A stretch of DNA of 64,000 bases from Oceanobacillus rekensis (GCF_002153375.1 NZ_MTBQ01000006.1:124001-188000), one strand, 5' to 3'; shown: positions 1 through 8,564, numbered from the stretch's first letter. Numbers and translations: made by a program. Notes: a model not told the origin generated them from the letters alone.

Positions 1-529
1 CATTTTCAGTGTTGATGCCTCCAATCCCAACAATAGGCAGGTCGGGAAACTGATTTCTTAATGTTATTATCCATTCTACTCCAACAGCTGCTTTAGCATC
101 TGTTTTTGTATTTGTAGCAAAAATTGGACCTGCACCGATATAGTCAACCAACTGTAGAGGACTTTTTTCAACTTCGTAGGGATTTGATACAGAAAGCCCA
201 ATTATCTTAGTTGGAAACATTTTACGTAATTCTTCTACTGATACATCATCTTGTCCAACATGAATCCCGTCTGCATCTAGAGGGGTTACCAAATCAATAT
301 CATCATTAACGATAAATGGAATATGATGCTTTCGGCATATATCTCTTAATTGTTTGCCTAATTCTAACTTCGCATTGCCAGTAAGTGATTTGGGTCCCTT
401 TTCGCGAAATTGAAATGCTGTAACTCCAGCTTCAGCTGCTGATTCTAAAATCTCTGTAGGATTACGGGAACAGTTTTGGCTGCCCATAATAAAATATTTA
501 CGCAAGCTTTGCTTTATTTGATATGTCAT
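1..529 (-). CDS. thiE: thiamine-phosphate synthase, 3' part outside the window
   Basis: ThiE joins HMP-pyrophosphate and thiazole phosphate to make thiamine monophosphate in the cytoplasm. Translation from the ATG at 529 gives an N-terminus beginning MTYQIKQSLRKYF, then the conserved FQFREKG, IPFIVNDD, DGIHVGQDD, IGLSVSNP, YIGAGPIFATNTK and PIVGIGGIN blocks of this TIM-barrel family. The gene runs off the left edge, so the C-terminus is missing. It lies 20 nt after thiD with a GGGGAGA Shine-Dalgarno sequence and is the last visible gene of the riboswitch-led thi operon. Confidence 0.95.
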   Translation of the reverse strand, partial: MTYQIKQSLRKYFIMGSQNCSRNPTEILESAAEAGVTAFQFREKGPKSLTGNAKLELGKQLRDICRKHHIPFIVNDDIDLVTPLDADGIHVGQDDVSVEELRKMFPTKIIGLSVSNPYEVEKSPLQLVDYIGAGPIFATNTKTDAKAAVGVEWIITLRNQFPDLPIVGIGGINTEN

Positions 530-549
530 CAATCTCTCCCCTTACCTTC

Positions 550-1371
550 TTAATGATAGCTGGATTCATTTTTCATTTCCTCCCCACGTGTAGCCCAGTG
601 GTTTGTTGGGCCACTTCCAGATCCAAGTGGGAAGGAATGTTGAATTGCTTCCGTAACGAAATGCTTAGCTTTTTTAACGGCTTCAACTAACGGCAGGCCT
701 TGGCTTAAATAGGCTGTAATAGCTGCAGAATATGTACAACCTGTTCCATGTGTATTTTTGGTATTGATTCGTTTGGAAGTAAAGGTATGTATGCTTGAAC
801 CATCATATAAGAAGTCAATTGCTTCACCTTTCATATGACCACCTTTCACAAGTGCAGCTCCCGCACCAAAATTCACAACAATATGCTCTGCAGCTTGTTT
901 CATATCATCAACCGTTTTAATACTTTCGCCAGTCAGATATTCAGCTTCCGGGATATTTGGTGTCACTACAGTAGTTAATGGCAAAAGTTGCTCACGTAAA
1001 AAATCACGTGCATTTTCTTCAATTAATGGGTCTCCACTTGTTGCAACCATAACAGGATCCATAACATACGGAGCATTTAACTTTGAAATCTTATTAACGA
1101 CTATTTTCATCATATCTATATTGGCAATCATTCCAGTCTTAAATGCATGAACAGGCATATCCGTAATAACGGAATCCAACTGCTGTTTTATCATATCAAG
1201 CGGGACATGATGAATGTCCTGAACACCAGTAGTATTCTGGGCAACTACTGAAGTAATCACAGACATACCATAGCTTTTTAACTCTTGAAATGTCTTTAAG
1301 TCAGCATGAATTCCTGCCCCACCACTGGGATCTGTCCCGGCAATGGTAAGGGCGCATGGTATTTGTTTCAT
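550..1371 (-). CDS. thiD: hydroxymethylpyrimidine/phosphomethylpyrimidine kinase
   Basis: ThiD phosphorylates HMP and then HMP-P to the pyrophosphate used by ThiE. The 273-residue protein begins MKQIPCALTIAGTDPSGGAG, which matches the family N-terminus, and has the HGTGCTYSAA motif with the catalytic Cys near residue 212. An in-frame ATG exists at 1410, but the strong AGGAGG at 1429-1434 lies 18 nt from it, and the family N-terminus argues for 1371. That start overlaps the stop of a 17-codon ORF (ATGA), so translation is probably coupled. It sits between thiW and thiE under the TPP riboswitch. Confidence 0.93.
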   Translation of the reverse strand: MKQIPCALTIAGTDPSGGAGIHADLKTFQELKSYGMSVITSVVAQNTTGVQDIHHVPLDMIKQQLDSVITDMPVHAFKTGMIANIDMMKIVVNKISKLNAPYVMDPVMVATSGDPLIEENARDFLREQLLPLTTVVTPNIPEAEYLTGESIKTVDDMKQAAEHIVVNFGAGAALVKGGHMKGEAIDFLYDGSSIHTFTSKRINTKNTHGTGCTYSAAITAYLSQGLPLVEAVKKAKHFVTEAIQHSFPLGSGSGPTNHWATRGEEMKNESSYH

Positions 1372-1421
1372 AGATTTGACACCGTCCTTTTTGATGGATA
1401 TTCTTTGCATGTAAATGCCAT
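1368..1421 (-). CDS. possible 17-residue leader ORF coupled to thiD
   Basis: An ATG at 1421 follows a perfect AGGAGG (1434-1429) with 7-nt spacing and encodes MAFTCKEYPSKRTVSNL, ending in a TGA that overlaps the thiD ATG as ATGA. The Shine-Dalgarno sequence itself overlaps the thiW TAG stop. thiD has no well-placed ribosome site of its own, so the small ORF may serve to deliver ribosomes to thiD. I recognise no homologue. The peptide could have no function beyond coupling, or it could be a deletion scar of a lost thiM gene. Confidence 0.5.
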   Translation of the reverse strand: MAFTCKEYPSKRTVSNL

Positions 1422-1432
1422 TTAATATCCTC

Positions 1433-1921
1433 CTAATTAATACGTACTAGATTTTTAGTTTTAACCCGTGAAACGATAAACCAGCCAATGAAAGCACCGG
1501 TAATGCTGCTAACAAGAAACCCTGGCAAAAAGGCAAGTGCACCAACTGAGGTACCCATTAAAATTCGGGCAAAAGGCACTGCGAAAAGTGCCCCGATGAT
1601 TCCGGAGCCAACCGACTCTCCAATCACTGCCCACCCTTTTTTACCGACTTTTCTATAGAGGTAGCCAGCTAGAAAAGCACCGACCATGCCTCCAGGAAAA
1701 GCAAGTAATGTCCCGAGGCCGAGTAGATTCCTGAGCAAACCAATCATAAAGGCAATGGCAACTGCAGGACCTGGCCCAAGCATGACAGCTGCCATGACAT
1801 TGACTGCATGCTGAACAGGGTACGCACGTGCGACACCTGTTGGGAACCACAGTAACTGAGCACCTATCGTTCCAATTGCTACAAAAACGGCCATCGTCGT
1901 TAACAGAAGCGTTCGGTTCAT
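1433..1921 (-). CDS. thiW: ECF transporter S component ThiW (thiazole precursor uptake)
   Basis: This 162-residue, very hydrophobic protein has about five membrane segments and the ThiW-family blocks WFPTGVARAYPVQHAVNV, MLGPGPAVAIAF and LLAFPGGMVGAFLAGYLYRK. ThiW proteins are substrate-binding S components of energy-coupling-factor transporters and are linked to thiazole salvage by their TPP riboswitch. The shared EcfAAT module is not in the window. It is the first gene after the TPP riboswitch and is followed by thiD and thiE. thiM (hydroxyethylthiazole kinase), a common ThiW partner, is not between them. Confidence 0.88.
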   Translation of the reverse strand: MNRTLLLTTMAVFVAIGTIGAQLLWFPTGVARAYPVQHAVNVMAAVMLGPGPAVAIAFMIGLLRNLLGLGTLLAFPGGMVGAFLAGYLYRKVGKKGWAVIGESVGSGIIGALFAVPFARILMGTSVGALAFLPGFLVSSITGAFIGWFIVSRVKTKNLVRIN

Positions 1922-1954
1922 AACTTTCTCCCTTCATTTTACATAAAGAACTAC

Positions 1955-1987
1955 ACAAAAAAGCCAGATCCATAATGGACCTGGCTT
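1955..1987 (-). terminator. Rho-independent terminator of the TPP riboswitch
   Basis: On the minus strand an 11-bp imperfect hairpin, AAGCCAGGTCC / GGATCTGGCTT, is followed by a run of six T. It lies between the TPP aptamer and thiW, where an expression-platform terminator is expected. Confidence 0.85.
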
Positions 1988-2023
1988 GATAGGCTGAAAA
2001 TAGAGTAGACGATATACTGACGT

Positions 2024-2130
2024 CTGACTACTTCCCTCCGCTGGTATTAACCAGATCAGGTCCATAAGAGTCGGAAAGATTATATGCTTTCCTCTCAGCC
2101 CACATATTTTTGGGCACCCCTAGTAGTTCT
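2024..2130 (-). promoter_or_regulatory. TPP riboswitch (THI element)
   Basis: Read on the minus strand, the segment holds the THI-box elements in order: ACTACTAGGGGTGCCC, GGGCTGAGAGG, GGACCTGATCTGG, TTAATACCAGCG and GAGGGAAGTAGT. The ends pair as P1 (ACTACT / AGTAGT). With the downstream terminator it should switch off thiW-thiD-thiE transcription when thiamine pyrophosphate is bound. Confidence 0.97.
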
Positions 2131-2161
2131 TACATATGAAATTAATTTGAATATTATATTA

Positions 2162-2190
2162 AGTATATCAAATGAAAATGCTTTTGTCAT
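2162..2190 (-). promoter_or_regulatory. candidate sigma-A promoter for the thi operon
   Basis: ATGACA, a 17-nt spacer and TATACT (minus strand) place a start site about 25 nt upstream of the TPP aptamer. Each box differs from consensus by one base. Confidence 0.45.
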
Positions 2191-2383
2191 TGGTGATTTC
2201 AACGTACGAAATAAATTAACCGTAGAGATAATTTGAAAGTGGATAGAATACAAATATTATCAAAGAGGTAAAATAAAAAGCGACCACTCGACTATTCTTC
2301 AATTAGTTTATTAAGTACCATTGCTTAAGCAGATTCTACCACGCAGTCTAACTTCTTAGTAAAATTATTTTTATTATACAATA

Positions 2384-2428
2384 AAAAGGTTAGATAGGAT
2401 GTTTTCTACAAGTCCCATCTAACCTTTT
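2384..2428 (-). terminator. terminator downstream of tRNA-Ala
   Basis: A long hairpin (AAAAGGTTAGATGGGA with its near-complement) ends in CTTTTTATT on the minus strand, directly downstream of the tRNA gene. The roughly 190 nt between this hairpin and the thi promoter hold nothing else that I recognise. Confidence 0.8.
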
Positions 2429-2440
2429 AATTTTTAAGAA

Positions 2441-2513
<73 letters not shown>

Positions 2514-2654
2514 GAAGATCATAATTAAGATTATAGCTGTTTTTTATAGATCTTTCAAGCGGAACTTTAGTAATGACTTTTAACCCTAGAAGATATACTA
2601 TATATAACAGTAAATATTGTTACTGTTAATGATTACAAAGTGAGGGGAGATTCT

Positions 2655-2987
2655 TTGCCAACCAATGATGAACGATTATTTTCTATGCTGATCTATGTGC
2701 TTAGCTTTCCTTTTCCCATTTTAGGCCCATTACTTATCTGGTTGCTAAAACGGGATGAATCCGAATTTGTTGATTACCATGGAAAGGAATATTTTAATTT
2801 TTTTATGTCTTATTTTATTTATGGAGTGATTGGTTCTATATTAATACTATTATTAGTAGGGATTGTTATCGTTATTATATTAGGTATTATGGCAATTATT
2901 TTTACGATCATTGCAGCGGTGAAATCATATCAGGGGGAGCAGTATAAGTTTCCTTTAATTATCCACTTCATTAAATTAGGGAACTAA
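2655..2987 (+). CDS. DUF4870 family small membrane protein
   Basis: The protein has the DUF4870 pattern: a short polar N-terminus (PTNDERLFSMLIYV), a first hydrophobic segment, the conserved WLLKRDESEFVDYHGKEYFNF block, then two or three membrane segments. A GTG at 2640 is in frame, but AGGGGAGA at 2643-2650 lies inside that extension. It points to the TTG at 2655, giving 110 residues. The molecular function is unknown for the family. A terminator-like hairpin follows at 3046. Confidence 0.8.
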   Translation: MPTNDERLFSMLIYVLSFPFPILGPLLIWLLKRDESEFVDYHGKEYFNFFMSYFIYGVIGSILILLLVGIVIVIILGIMAIIFTIIAAVKSYQGEQYKFPLIIHFIKLGN

Positions 2988-3045
2988 TATTTATGCTCAA
3001 GTTCTATAACAAGGATACCTAATCAAATATGCTCTCATATAAAAA

Positions 3046-3085
3046 AGAAGGATTTAACCAACATTGGTTGAGTCCTTCTATTTTA
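3046..3085 (+). terminator. Rho-independent terminator
   Basis: AGAAGGATTTAACCAA and TTGGTTGAGTCCTTCT form a 16-position hairpin around a CA loop, followed by ATTTTAT. It follows the DUF4870 gene. Confidence 0.75.
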
Positions 3086-3184
3086 TATTACTTGTTTACA
3101 TACCTGTCCAACTTACATTATATTGATATTATGCAAAAATATAATCACATCAGAACTACTTGAACAATTAGGGAGTGCTTTTTA

Positions 3185-3466
3185 ATGAATAAACCAGATA
3201 TTAATCAGGATGATTTCCGATATAAAATAGCGAATAAAGAGGCAATTATTGGAATAGGTTTAGTCCTTTTTAACTTTGCTTGGTGGTACGGTTTTGCGTA
3301 TGGGTTAGGAAGTAAAGATCCATCGGAATATTCATATGTTCTTGGGCTGCCGGCATGGTTTTTTTACAGTTGTGTTCTAGGATTTATTGTAATGGTTATT
3401 CTCGTATGGATTGTTTTAAAGTTATTCTTTACAGACATTCCATTAGATGATGATGAGGAGATTTAG
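3185..3466 (+). CDS. YhdT family (DUF997) membrane protein
   Basis: This 93-residue protein has two membrane helices. The FNFAWWYGFAYGLG motif and YVLGLPAWFFYSCV are typical of the YhdT/DUF997 family, which is regularly encoded directly before the sodium/pantothenate symporter. It ends in an acidic tail (DIPLDDDEEI), and its stop lies 2 nt before panF, so the two form an operon. The family has no proven biochemical role; an accessory role to PanF is an inference from gene order. Confidence 0.85.
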   Translation: MNKPDINQDDFRYKIANKEAIIGIGLVLFNFAWWYGFAYGLGSKDPSEYSYVLGLPAWFFYSCVLGFIVMVILVWIVLKLFFTDIPLDDDEEI

Positions 3467-3468
3467 GA

Positions 3469-4911
3469 ATGATGAATTGGCAGGCTATTTTACCATTATT
3501 ATTAATTATCATGATTATTTTTGTTATTGGAATGTGGGCAGGGAAATATGTTAAAACAACAGATTCATTTTTACAGGAGTACTTTCTAGGAGGGCGCAGC
3601 TTAGGAGGGTTTGTACTGGCCATGACAATGGTCACTACTTATGGAAGTGCAAGTAGTTTCTTGAGTGGACCGGGTACTGCGTATAATGAAGGTCTTGCTT
3701 GGGTCTTGCTGTCCATGACTCAATTATCTACAGGGTATTTTGTCTTAATGATTTTAGGGAAAAAGTTTGCAATTGTAACGAGGAAGTACAAAGCGATTAC
3801 AATTGTCGATTTCTTGAGAGATCGTTATCAATCCAAATGGGTTGTAATCCTCTCTGCTATGAGTATATTAATCTTTCTCTTTTCTGCCATGTCTGCGCAA
3901 TGGATCGGCGGGGGTCGTTTAATCCAATCATTAACAGGCTTTTCCTATATGACAGCATTATTTATTTTTTCAATATCTGTACTCGTATATGTTGTCATCG
4001 GCGGATTTCGTGCGGTAGCTATAACTGATGCACTACAGGGTATCATTATGTTAATTGGTACTTTAATCTTATTAATTGCTATTATTATTGCTGGTGGAGG
4101 TGTACCTAACATTATTTCCAATCTTGCAGCGGAGAATCCAAATCTAATTACACCATTTGGTGCGAATGCTGATTTGACACCAGCATATGTATCATCTTTT
4201 TGGGTATTGGTTGGTGTTGGTGTTGTAGCATTACCGCAAATTGCAGTACGTACGATGTCCTATAAAAACTCTAAATCCATGCACCTGGGAATTATGATCA
4301 GTACAATCGTAGTCGGTTTCATCATGCTGAATATGCATTTAATTGGCGTTTTTGCAAGACCAATTATGCCAGGGGTGGAAATAGGTGATACCGTCATGCC
4401 ACTTGTTGCACAGCAAGTATTGCCGAGCTGGCTTGCAGGAATAATCTTGGCTGCACCAATGGCAGCCATTATGACTACTGTGAATTCATTATTATTATTA
4501 GTCAGTTCAACAATTGTAAAAGACATTTATTTAAATTATATTGAACCTGATGCAAAGGAGACCAAAGTGAAGGGACTGAGTATGTCGGTTACTGCAGTAA
4601 TTGGAATAATCGTCATTACAATGTCGTTAAATCCTCCAGACTTAATTATATGGCTAAATCTATTTTCAATGGGTGGACTGGAAGCCGCATTTATTTGGCC
4701 GATTGTAATGGGCCTCTATTGGAAAAAGGGTAATAAATACGGTGCCATTGCATCGATGATTACTGGTGTTGGCAGCTATATTATGTTTGAATCATTTTAC
4801 CCACAGCCATTTGGCATGCATTCTGTTGTAACTGCAATTGTATTAGCATTTATCGCATATGTTAGTTTCAGTCTTGTTACTGGGAAAAATAGGGTTGCAT
4901 TGGAAAATTAA
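3469..4911 (+). CDS. panF: sodium/pantothenate symporter
   Basis: A 480-residue member of the sodium:solute symporter (SSS) family with about 13 membrane segments. Features fitting PanF include YFLGGRSLGGFVLAMTM near residue 38, YGSASSFLSGPGTAYNEG, the GGFRAVAITDALQG block and the MTTVNSLLLLVSS region near residue 340. It imports pantothenate, the coenzyme A precursor, with sodium, which suits a halotolerant host. It is co-transcribed with the YhdT gene and ends at a strong terminator. Confidence 0.93.
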   Translation: MMNWQAILPLLLIIMIIFVIGMWAGKYVKTTDSFLQEYFLGGRSLGGFVLAMTMVTTYGSASSFLSGPGTAYNEGLAWVLLSMTQLSTGYFVLMILGKKFAIVTRKYKAITIVDFLRDRYQSKWVVILSAMSILIFLFSAMSAQWIGGGRLIQSLTGFSYMTALFIFSISVLVYVVIGGFRAVAITDALQGIIMLIGTLILLIAIIIAGGGVPNIISNLAAENPNLITPFGANADLTPAYVSSFWVLVGVGVVALPQIAVRTMSYKNSKSMHLGIMISTIVVGFIMLNMHLIGVFARPIMPGVEIGDTVMPLVAQQVLPSWLAGIILAAPMAAIMTTVNSLLLLVSSTIVKDIYLNYIEPDAKETKVKGLSMSVTAVIGIIVITMSLNPPDLIIWLNLFSMGGLEAAFIWPIVMGLYWKKGNKYGAIASMITGVGSYIMFESFYPQPFGMHSVVTAIVLAFIAYVSFSLVTGKNRVALEN

Positions 4912-4931
4912 TAACTGAATATCATAAAATG

Positions 4932-4966
4932 AAAAAACCTCTTTCTACATGAAAGAGGTTTTTTTA
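4932..4966 (+). terminator. terminator of yhdT-panF
   Basis: AAAAAACCTCTTTC-TACAT-GAAAGAGGTTTTTTT is a perfect 14-bp stem with a T tract, 20 nt after panF. Confidence 0.92.
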
Positions 4967-5025
4967 GATATTGCTTTTTGTACTGTATGTTGCTCTATAA
5001 TTCACGGCAGCCCGAGATGCTCACA

Positions 5026-6171
5026 TCAGTTTTTCGTTGTAGCCTGTGTCATTTGATGCCAGACAGATCCTTTTGCTTCTTCTCCACCTTTAATACGCTC
5101 AAGAGCCAATTGAATCTGCATGCGAACTTCAAATTCAGAATCTTCAGCAGCAGCTTCTAGTGCCGGAATTGCAGATTCGTCTCCAAGTTCAAATAAAAAC
5201 ATTGCTGCCCGCCAGCGTACAATGCGGCTGAAATCAGAAAGCGATTCAATCATTTCAGGCATTGCCTCCTTAAAACCTAGATCGGAAATACAATCACCAG
5301 CAGTGCGCCTGACATTTATTGCTTTGTCTTTTAATGCTTTATATAAGAACGGGAGCACTTCCAGCTCTTCAATCATACCTAAGTAGGCAGTAGCTAACCT
5401 TCTAATCGAAGACTTCTCATCATCCAACGCCTTATTAAGCAATGGTAAATCCTCCAAAGTTGGGTCAAGGCGATCAAGTGCTGCATAGCGTACTTTCCAA
5501 TCTGGATGATCCAACGTTTCTGGAGAAATAGTTTTCTTTGTTCTATTTATTTTTGCATCAGTTGGTTCATTTCCCTCAAAAGCTATTTTAACCAATGCAT
5601 CTAAACGCTCATTATCGTAACTTGCTGATAGTTCCTCAACGACATCAATACCAATTTCCTCCATGGAACCATATCGTGGATGGTGTTCAACCCATTTTCT
5701 GTCCATGATTACATTTGGCGAGGAAGGGGAAGCTTCGATAACTGCCTCCGTGAAACGCTCCGGGAGTCCGAGGCGTTTTTCTTCGTTACCATCTTCCAAT
5801 TTAACCTGCATCGGAATGCCGCAGAACATCTGGATAAAGACTTTAACCTCACCAAATGCCTCATCATTTACTTGTTTAGGAGGAGCAGCGGCGGGTTGTT
5901 CTATGTCTTCTCCCGTACCAAGCACGTCCCTTACTTTTGGTAGTAGCTCTTCCCATGGTGTTTTTGGATTTCGTGCTAGCGCAATAAAATCAACAACCCG
6001 ATATATATTTTTGACTCCTTCTATAGCAAATAGCTGTTTGATATAATTTGGAGCCTTTTCCAAATTATCTTTTTCATTAAAATTATAGTTTTCACCGGAA
6101 GGCAATTCCACATTCACATTTATTTTCATGGAATGTGGGCTTGGTGTTGGTTCAATTGATACAATTTTCAT
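5026..6171 (-). CDS. conserved virulence factor C (CvfC)/YpgR-like HEAT-repeat protein
   Basis: Residues 1 to about 85 match the NifU/Nfu N-terminal scaffold domain (IVSIEPTPSPHSMKI at the start, FAIEGVKNIYRVVDFIAL). Residues about 215 to 370 are HEAT-like repeats (DWKVRYAALDRL, SIRRLATAYLG, INVRRTAGDCISDLG, IVRWRAAMFLFELGD). This architecture is that of the staphylococcal CvfC and Bacillus YpgR proteins. The exact role is unknown. The domain content suggests a scaffold or adaptor that may contact Fe-S proteins, which is inference. The C-terminal cysteine motif of true Nfu is absent. Confidence 0.87.
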   Translation of the reverse strand: MKIVSIEPTPSPHSMKINVNVELPSGENYNFNEKDNLEKAPNYIKQLFAIEGVKNIYRVVDFIALARNPKTPWEELLPKVRDVLGTGEDIEQPAAAPPKQVNDEAFGEVKVFIQMFCGIPMQVKLEDGNEEKRLGLPERFTEAVIEASPSSPNVIMDRKWVEHHPRYGSMEEIGIDVVEELSASYDNERLDALVKIAFEGNEPTDAKINRTKKTISPETLDHPDWKVRYAALDRLDPTLEDLPLLNKALDDEKSSIRRLATAYLGMIEELEVLPFLYKALKDKAINVRRTAGDCISDLGFKEAMPEMIESLSDFSRIVRWRAAMFLFELGDESAIPALEAAAEDSEFEVRMQIQLALERIKGGEEAKGSVWHQMTQATTKN

Positions 6172-6197
6172 TGTTCATACCTCCTAGAGGGCCTTAT

Positions 6198-6722
6198 TTA
6201 CTCATTTGCTAACTTATCAGCAAAAGCTTTCACATAAGGCGGAAGATCTGGTGGGCGTCTGCTGGAAATAATATGTCCATCAACGACAACTGCCTCATCG
6301 CTCCAAGTAGCACCTGCGTTAGTCATATCATCTTTAATACCAGGTGTACTTGTTACTTGTTTCCCTTGTAGAATATTAGCGGATATCAGTACCCAGCCAG
6401 CGTGACAGATTTGTCCAATTGGTTTTTTAGATTCATCCATGGAACGGATAAAATCAAGTACTTCTGGATAACGCCTTAATTTGTCTGGTGCCCATCCACC
6501 GGGAACGAGGATGGCATCATAATCATCAACTCTTATATCTATAAAAGCATATGCTGATTCTGCAGGGACGCCATATTTTCCAATGTATGTCTTTTTTGCT
6601 TCCTTACCAACTAAATCAACCTGCGCACCTTCTTCTTGAAGACGCAAAATCGGATACCAAAGCTCTAGGTCTTCAAAGTCGTTATCAACTAATGCTATAA
6701 TCTTTTTATCTTGCAGTCGCAT
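6198..6722 (-). CDS. DJ-1/PfpI family protein (YfkM-like)
   Basis: The 174-residue protein has the DJ-1/PfpI fold signature: DNDFEDLELWYP with a conserved Glu, the DAILVPGGWAPDKLR loop and the nucleophile elbow GQICHAGW with Cys106-His107. Bacillus YfkM and YraA homologues are linked to stress survival and to repair of glyoxal/methylglyoxal damage. The substrate here cannot be told from sequence. It lies 26 nt upstream of the CvfC-like gene, on the same strand, so co-transcription is likely. Confidence 0.88.
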   Translation of the reverse strand: MRLQDKKIIALVDNDFEDLELWYPILRLQEEGAQVDLVGKEAKKTYIGKYGVPAESAYAFIDIRVDDYDAILVPGGWAPDKLRRYPEVLDFIRSMDESKKPIGQICHAGWVLISANILQGKQVTSTPGIKDDMTNAGATWSDEAVVVDGHIISSRRPPDLPPYVKAFADKLANE

Positions 6723-6801
6723 GTGAATTCCTCCATCTCTTATAGTATGTTCAGTGTAACAGAGGGTAGGATAGATTTCGATTAAGATGCTAATAAGGAG
6801 A

Positions 6802-7257
6802 TTATAGTCCGAACCATTGTTTCATCTTTGCTAAAAATGGCTTTTGTTCATCTGAGTTGGATGTAGCTTTACTTTTTTCGTTGGGCTCTTCCTCTTCAAT
6901 GAATATATTCTCTTTATCAATTGCGTGGTCATATGTTAGGACAGCTCCAATATCTGTATCCTTTTCATTATTCGTAATCGTTGTATAAGGAATTTTATAT
7001 TTATTGGCCAAGGCTTTTTCTGCTTGTAAAAAGCGATAGGAGACATGACCATTAATAAGTAATTTTGCTTTGGGATTTTCCTTGATTGCATCTTCCAGTT
7101 TTTTAATGCCGGAATCTGTCATGACTTGACCTATTGTTAGAGCGATTACAATACGTTCTCTTAGCGTACCAAGAAACTCGATTCGTTCGTTCTCCTTCGG
7201 TAGGCGAGTTCCATATAAACCATCTGTTAAATAATCGTCAACACTTTTCTTACTCAT
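6802..7257 (-). CDS. YueI family protein (DUF1694)
   Basis: A 151-residue soluble protein with the YueI pattern: an N-terminal DDYLTDGLYGTRLPKENER segment, then FLGTLRERIVIALTIGQVM and AKLLINGHVSYRFLQAEKALA. The last 30 residues are polar and acidic and low in complexity. The family resembles a small Rossmann-like ribosomal L7Ae-type fold and has no established function. It has its own start preceded by GAAGGTGACGA and is about 80 nt upstream of the DJ-1-like gene. Confidence 0.85.
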   Translation of the reverse strand: MSKKSVDDYLTDGLYGTRLPKENERIEFLGTLRERIVIALTIGQVMTDSGIKKLEDAIKENPKAKLLINGHVSYRFLQAEKALANKYKIPYTTITNNEKDTDIGAVLTYDHAIDKENIFIEEEEPNEKSKATSNSDEQKPFLAKMKQWFGL

Positions 7258-7334
7258 TGATTCGTCACCTTCTTCATATTGGGTTATTCCTAATGTACAA
7301 CATTCTATTTCAGGATATCAATCTAAACGGGCAA

Positions 7335-7372
7335 GAAGCGACTCATTCATAGAATGAATCGCTTCTTGAAAA
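7335..7372. repeat. 17-bp inverted repeat between yueI and yfhD
   Basis: CAAGAAGCGACTCATTC and GAATGAATCGCTTCTTG are imperfect complements around a short ATA loop. On the plus strand it is followed by A, not T, and on the minus strand by CCCGTTT, so it is not a canonical terminator. It could still end or stabilise the yfhD transcript. Confidence 0.55.
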
Positions 7373-7451
7373 AAACATTTTCTAGAAGTGTGGAAAGGGT
7401 TGTACGTCCCACCGAATCGCTAAGGTTTCTTAGAGATTAAAAGCTCACTTT

Positions 7452-7622
7452 TTACTTTTTAGCTCGTTTATCTGCAGCGCGGCTTCTTGCTTGTGCTTCT
7501 TTGTCATCCGCGTCAGCAAATTCATTAGAGAATTCGACATCGATTCCATCGGTTGTTTTTAAATTCTTAGGAGTTTGTGCTAAATAATTATTTTTCTTAC
7601 TTTTGTGTTCGTCTCTACCCAT
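7452..7622 (-). CDS. YfhD family small protein
   Basis: This 56-codon ORF begins MGRDEHKSKKNNYL and ends EAQARSRAADKRAKK, with the acidic FSNEFADADDKEAQARS core that marks the YfhD family of spore-formers. The ATG at 7622 is preceded by GAGGTGATTAAC. The protein is highly charged and has no membrane segment. YfhD is a small spore-former protein of unknown function. It lies alone between the YueI gene and the AIM24 gene. Confidence 0.8.
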   Translation of the reverse strand: MGRDEHKSKKNNYLAQTPKNLKTTDGIDVEFSNEFADADDKEAQARSRAADKRAKK

Positions 7623-7698
7623 GTTAATCACCTCGTTTTAAAGAGTGTGTTACATAGGATAGTATGTGCGAAAATCTTTTATTATTGCCTGGTAAGTA

Positions 7699-8493
7699 TT
7701 ACTTTCTGTCGCCACCCAATAGATCAAATAATCCTCCAGCAACACTGCCTTCTCCTTTAGAACCACCACGTTCAGGTGCTGCAGCGAAGATTCTGCTTGC
7801 TAATCTGCTGAATGGAAGTGATTGAACCCATACTGTTCCTGGACCGCTTAATGTGGCGAAGAATAGTCCTTCACCACCGAAAAGAGCTGTTTTGATACCA
7901 CCGATATATTCAATATCATAATCGACGCTTCCTGTCATCGCTACGAGACAGCCTGTATCCACCTTTAGCTTCTCACCTGGTTCCAATACCTTTTTGTGAA
8001 TCGTACCACCAGCATGTACAAAGGCCATACCATCGCCTTCCAGTTTTTGCATGATGAATCCTTCACCACCAAAGAAACCTGCACCAACTTTTCTTTGAAA
8101 TTCAACTCCAACAGCAACACCTTTAGCTGCTGCAAGGAATGCATCTTTCTGACAAATTAATTTCCCTTCGATTTCACTTAAATCCATTGGAATAATTTTC
8201 CCTGGGTACGGGGAAGCAAAAGAGACATGTTTTTTACCTGATCCTTGATTCGTAAATGTTGTCATAAATAAACTTTCGCCAGTAATAACGCGTTTCCCAG
8301 CCCCGAGTAATTTACCCATGATCCCACCTTGGCTTGCCGTGCCATCACCAAAGATAGTTTCCATTTCAATTTGATCATCCATCATCATTAAACTGCCTGC
8401 TTCTGCGATGACTGTTTCCTGTGGATCAAGTTCAACCTCCACGAACTGCATATCATCGCCATAGAGCTTATAATCAATCTCATGATTATTCAT
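7699..8493 (-). CDS. AIM24/TIGR00266 family protein
   Basis: A 264-residue protein with the glycine-rich beta-strand repeats of the AIM24 (DUF124) family: FVEVELDPQETVIAEAGSLMMM near residue 17, ITGESLFMTTFTNQG, FGGEGFIMQKLEGDG near residue 142 and FGGEGLFFATLSGPGTVWVQSLP near residue 207. The family adopts a trimeric TRAP-like beta fold. Its role in bacteria is unsettled. It has no signal peptide. The coding strand follows the CotF-like gene but a terminator separates them. Confidence 0.85.
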   Translation of the reverse strand: MNNHEIDYKLYGDDMQFVEVELDPQETVIAEAGSLMMMDDQIEMETIFGDGTASQGGIMGKLLGAGKRVITGESLFMTTFTNQGSGKKHVSFASPYPGKIIPMDLSEIEGKLICQKDAFLAAAKGVAVGVEFQRKVGAGFFGGEGFIMQKLEGDGMAFVHAGGTIHKKVLEPGEKLKVDTGCLVAMTGSVDYDIEYIGGIKTALFGGEGLFFATLSGPGTVWVQSLPFSRLASRIFAAAPERGGSKGEGSVAGGLFDLLGGDRK

Positions 8494-8564
8494 ATTTCAC
8501 ACTTCCCTTCATCGTTTCTAACTAATCATACGTTTAAGGGTCGATAAAGATTCAGGAGGTTTTG

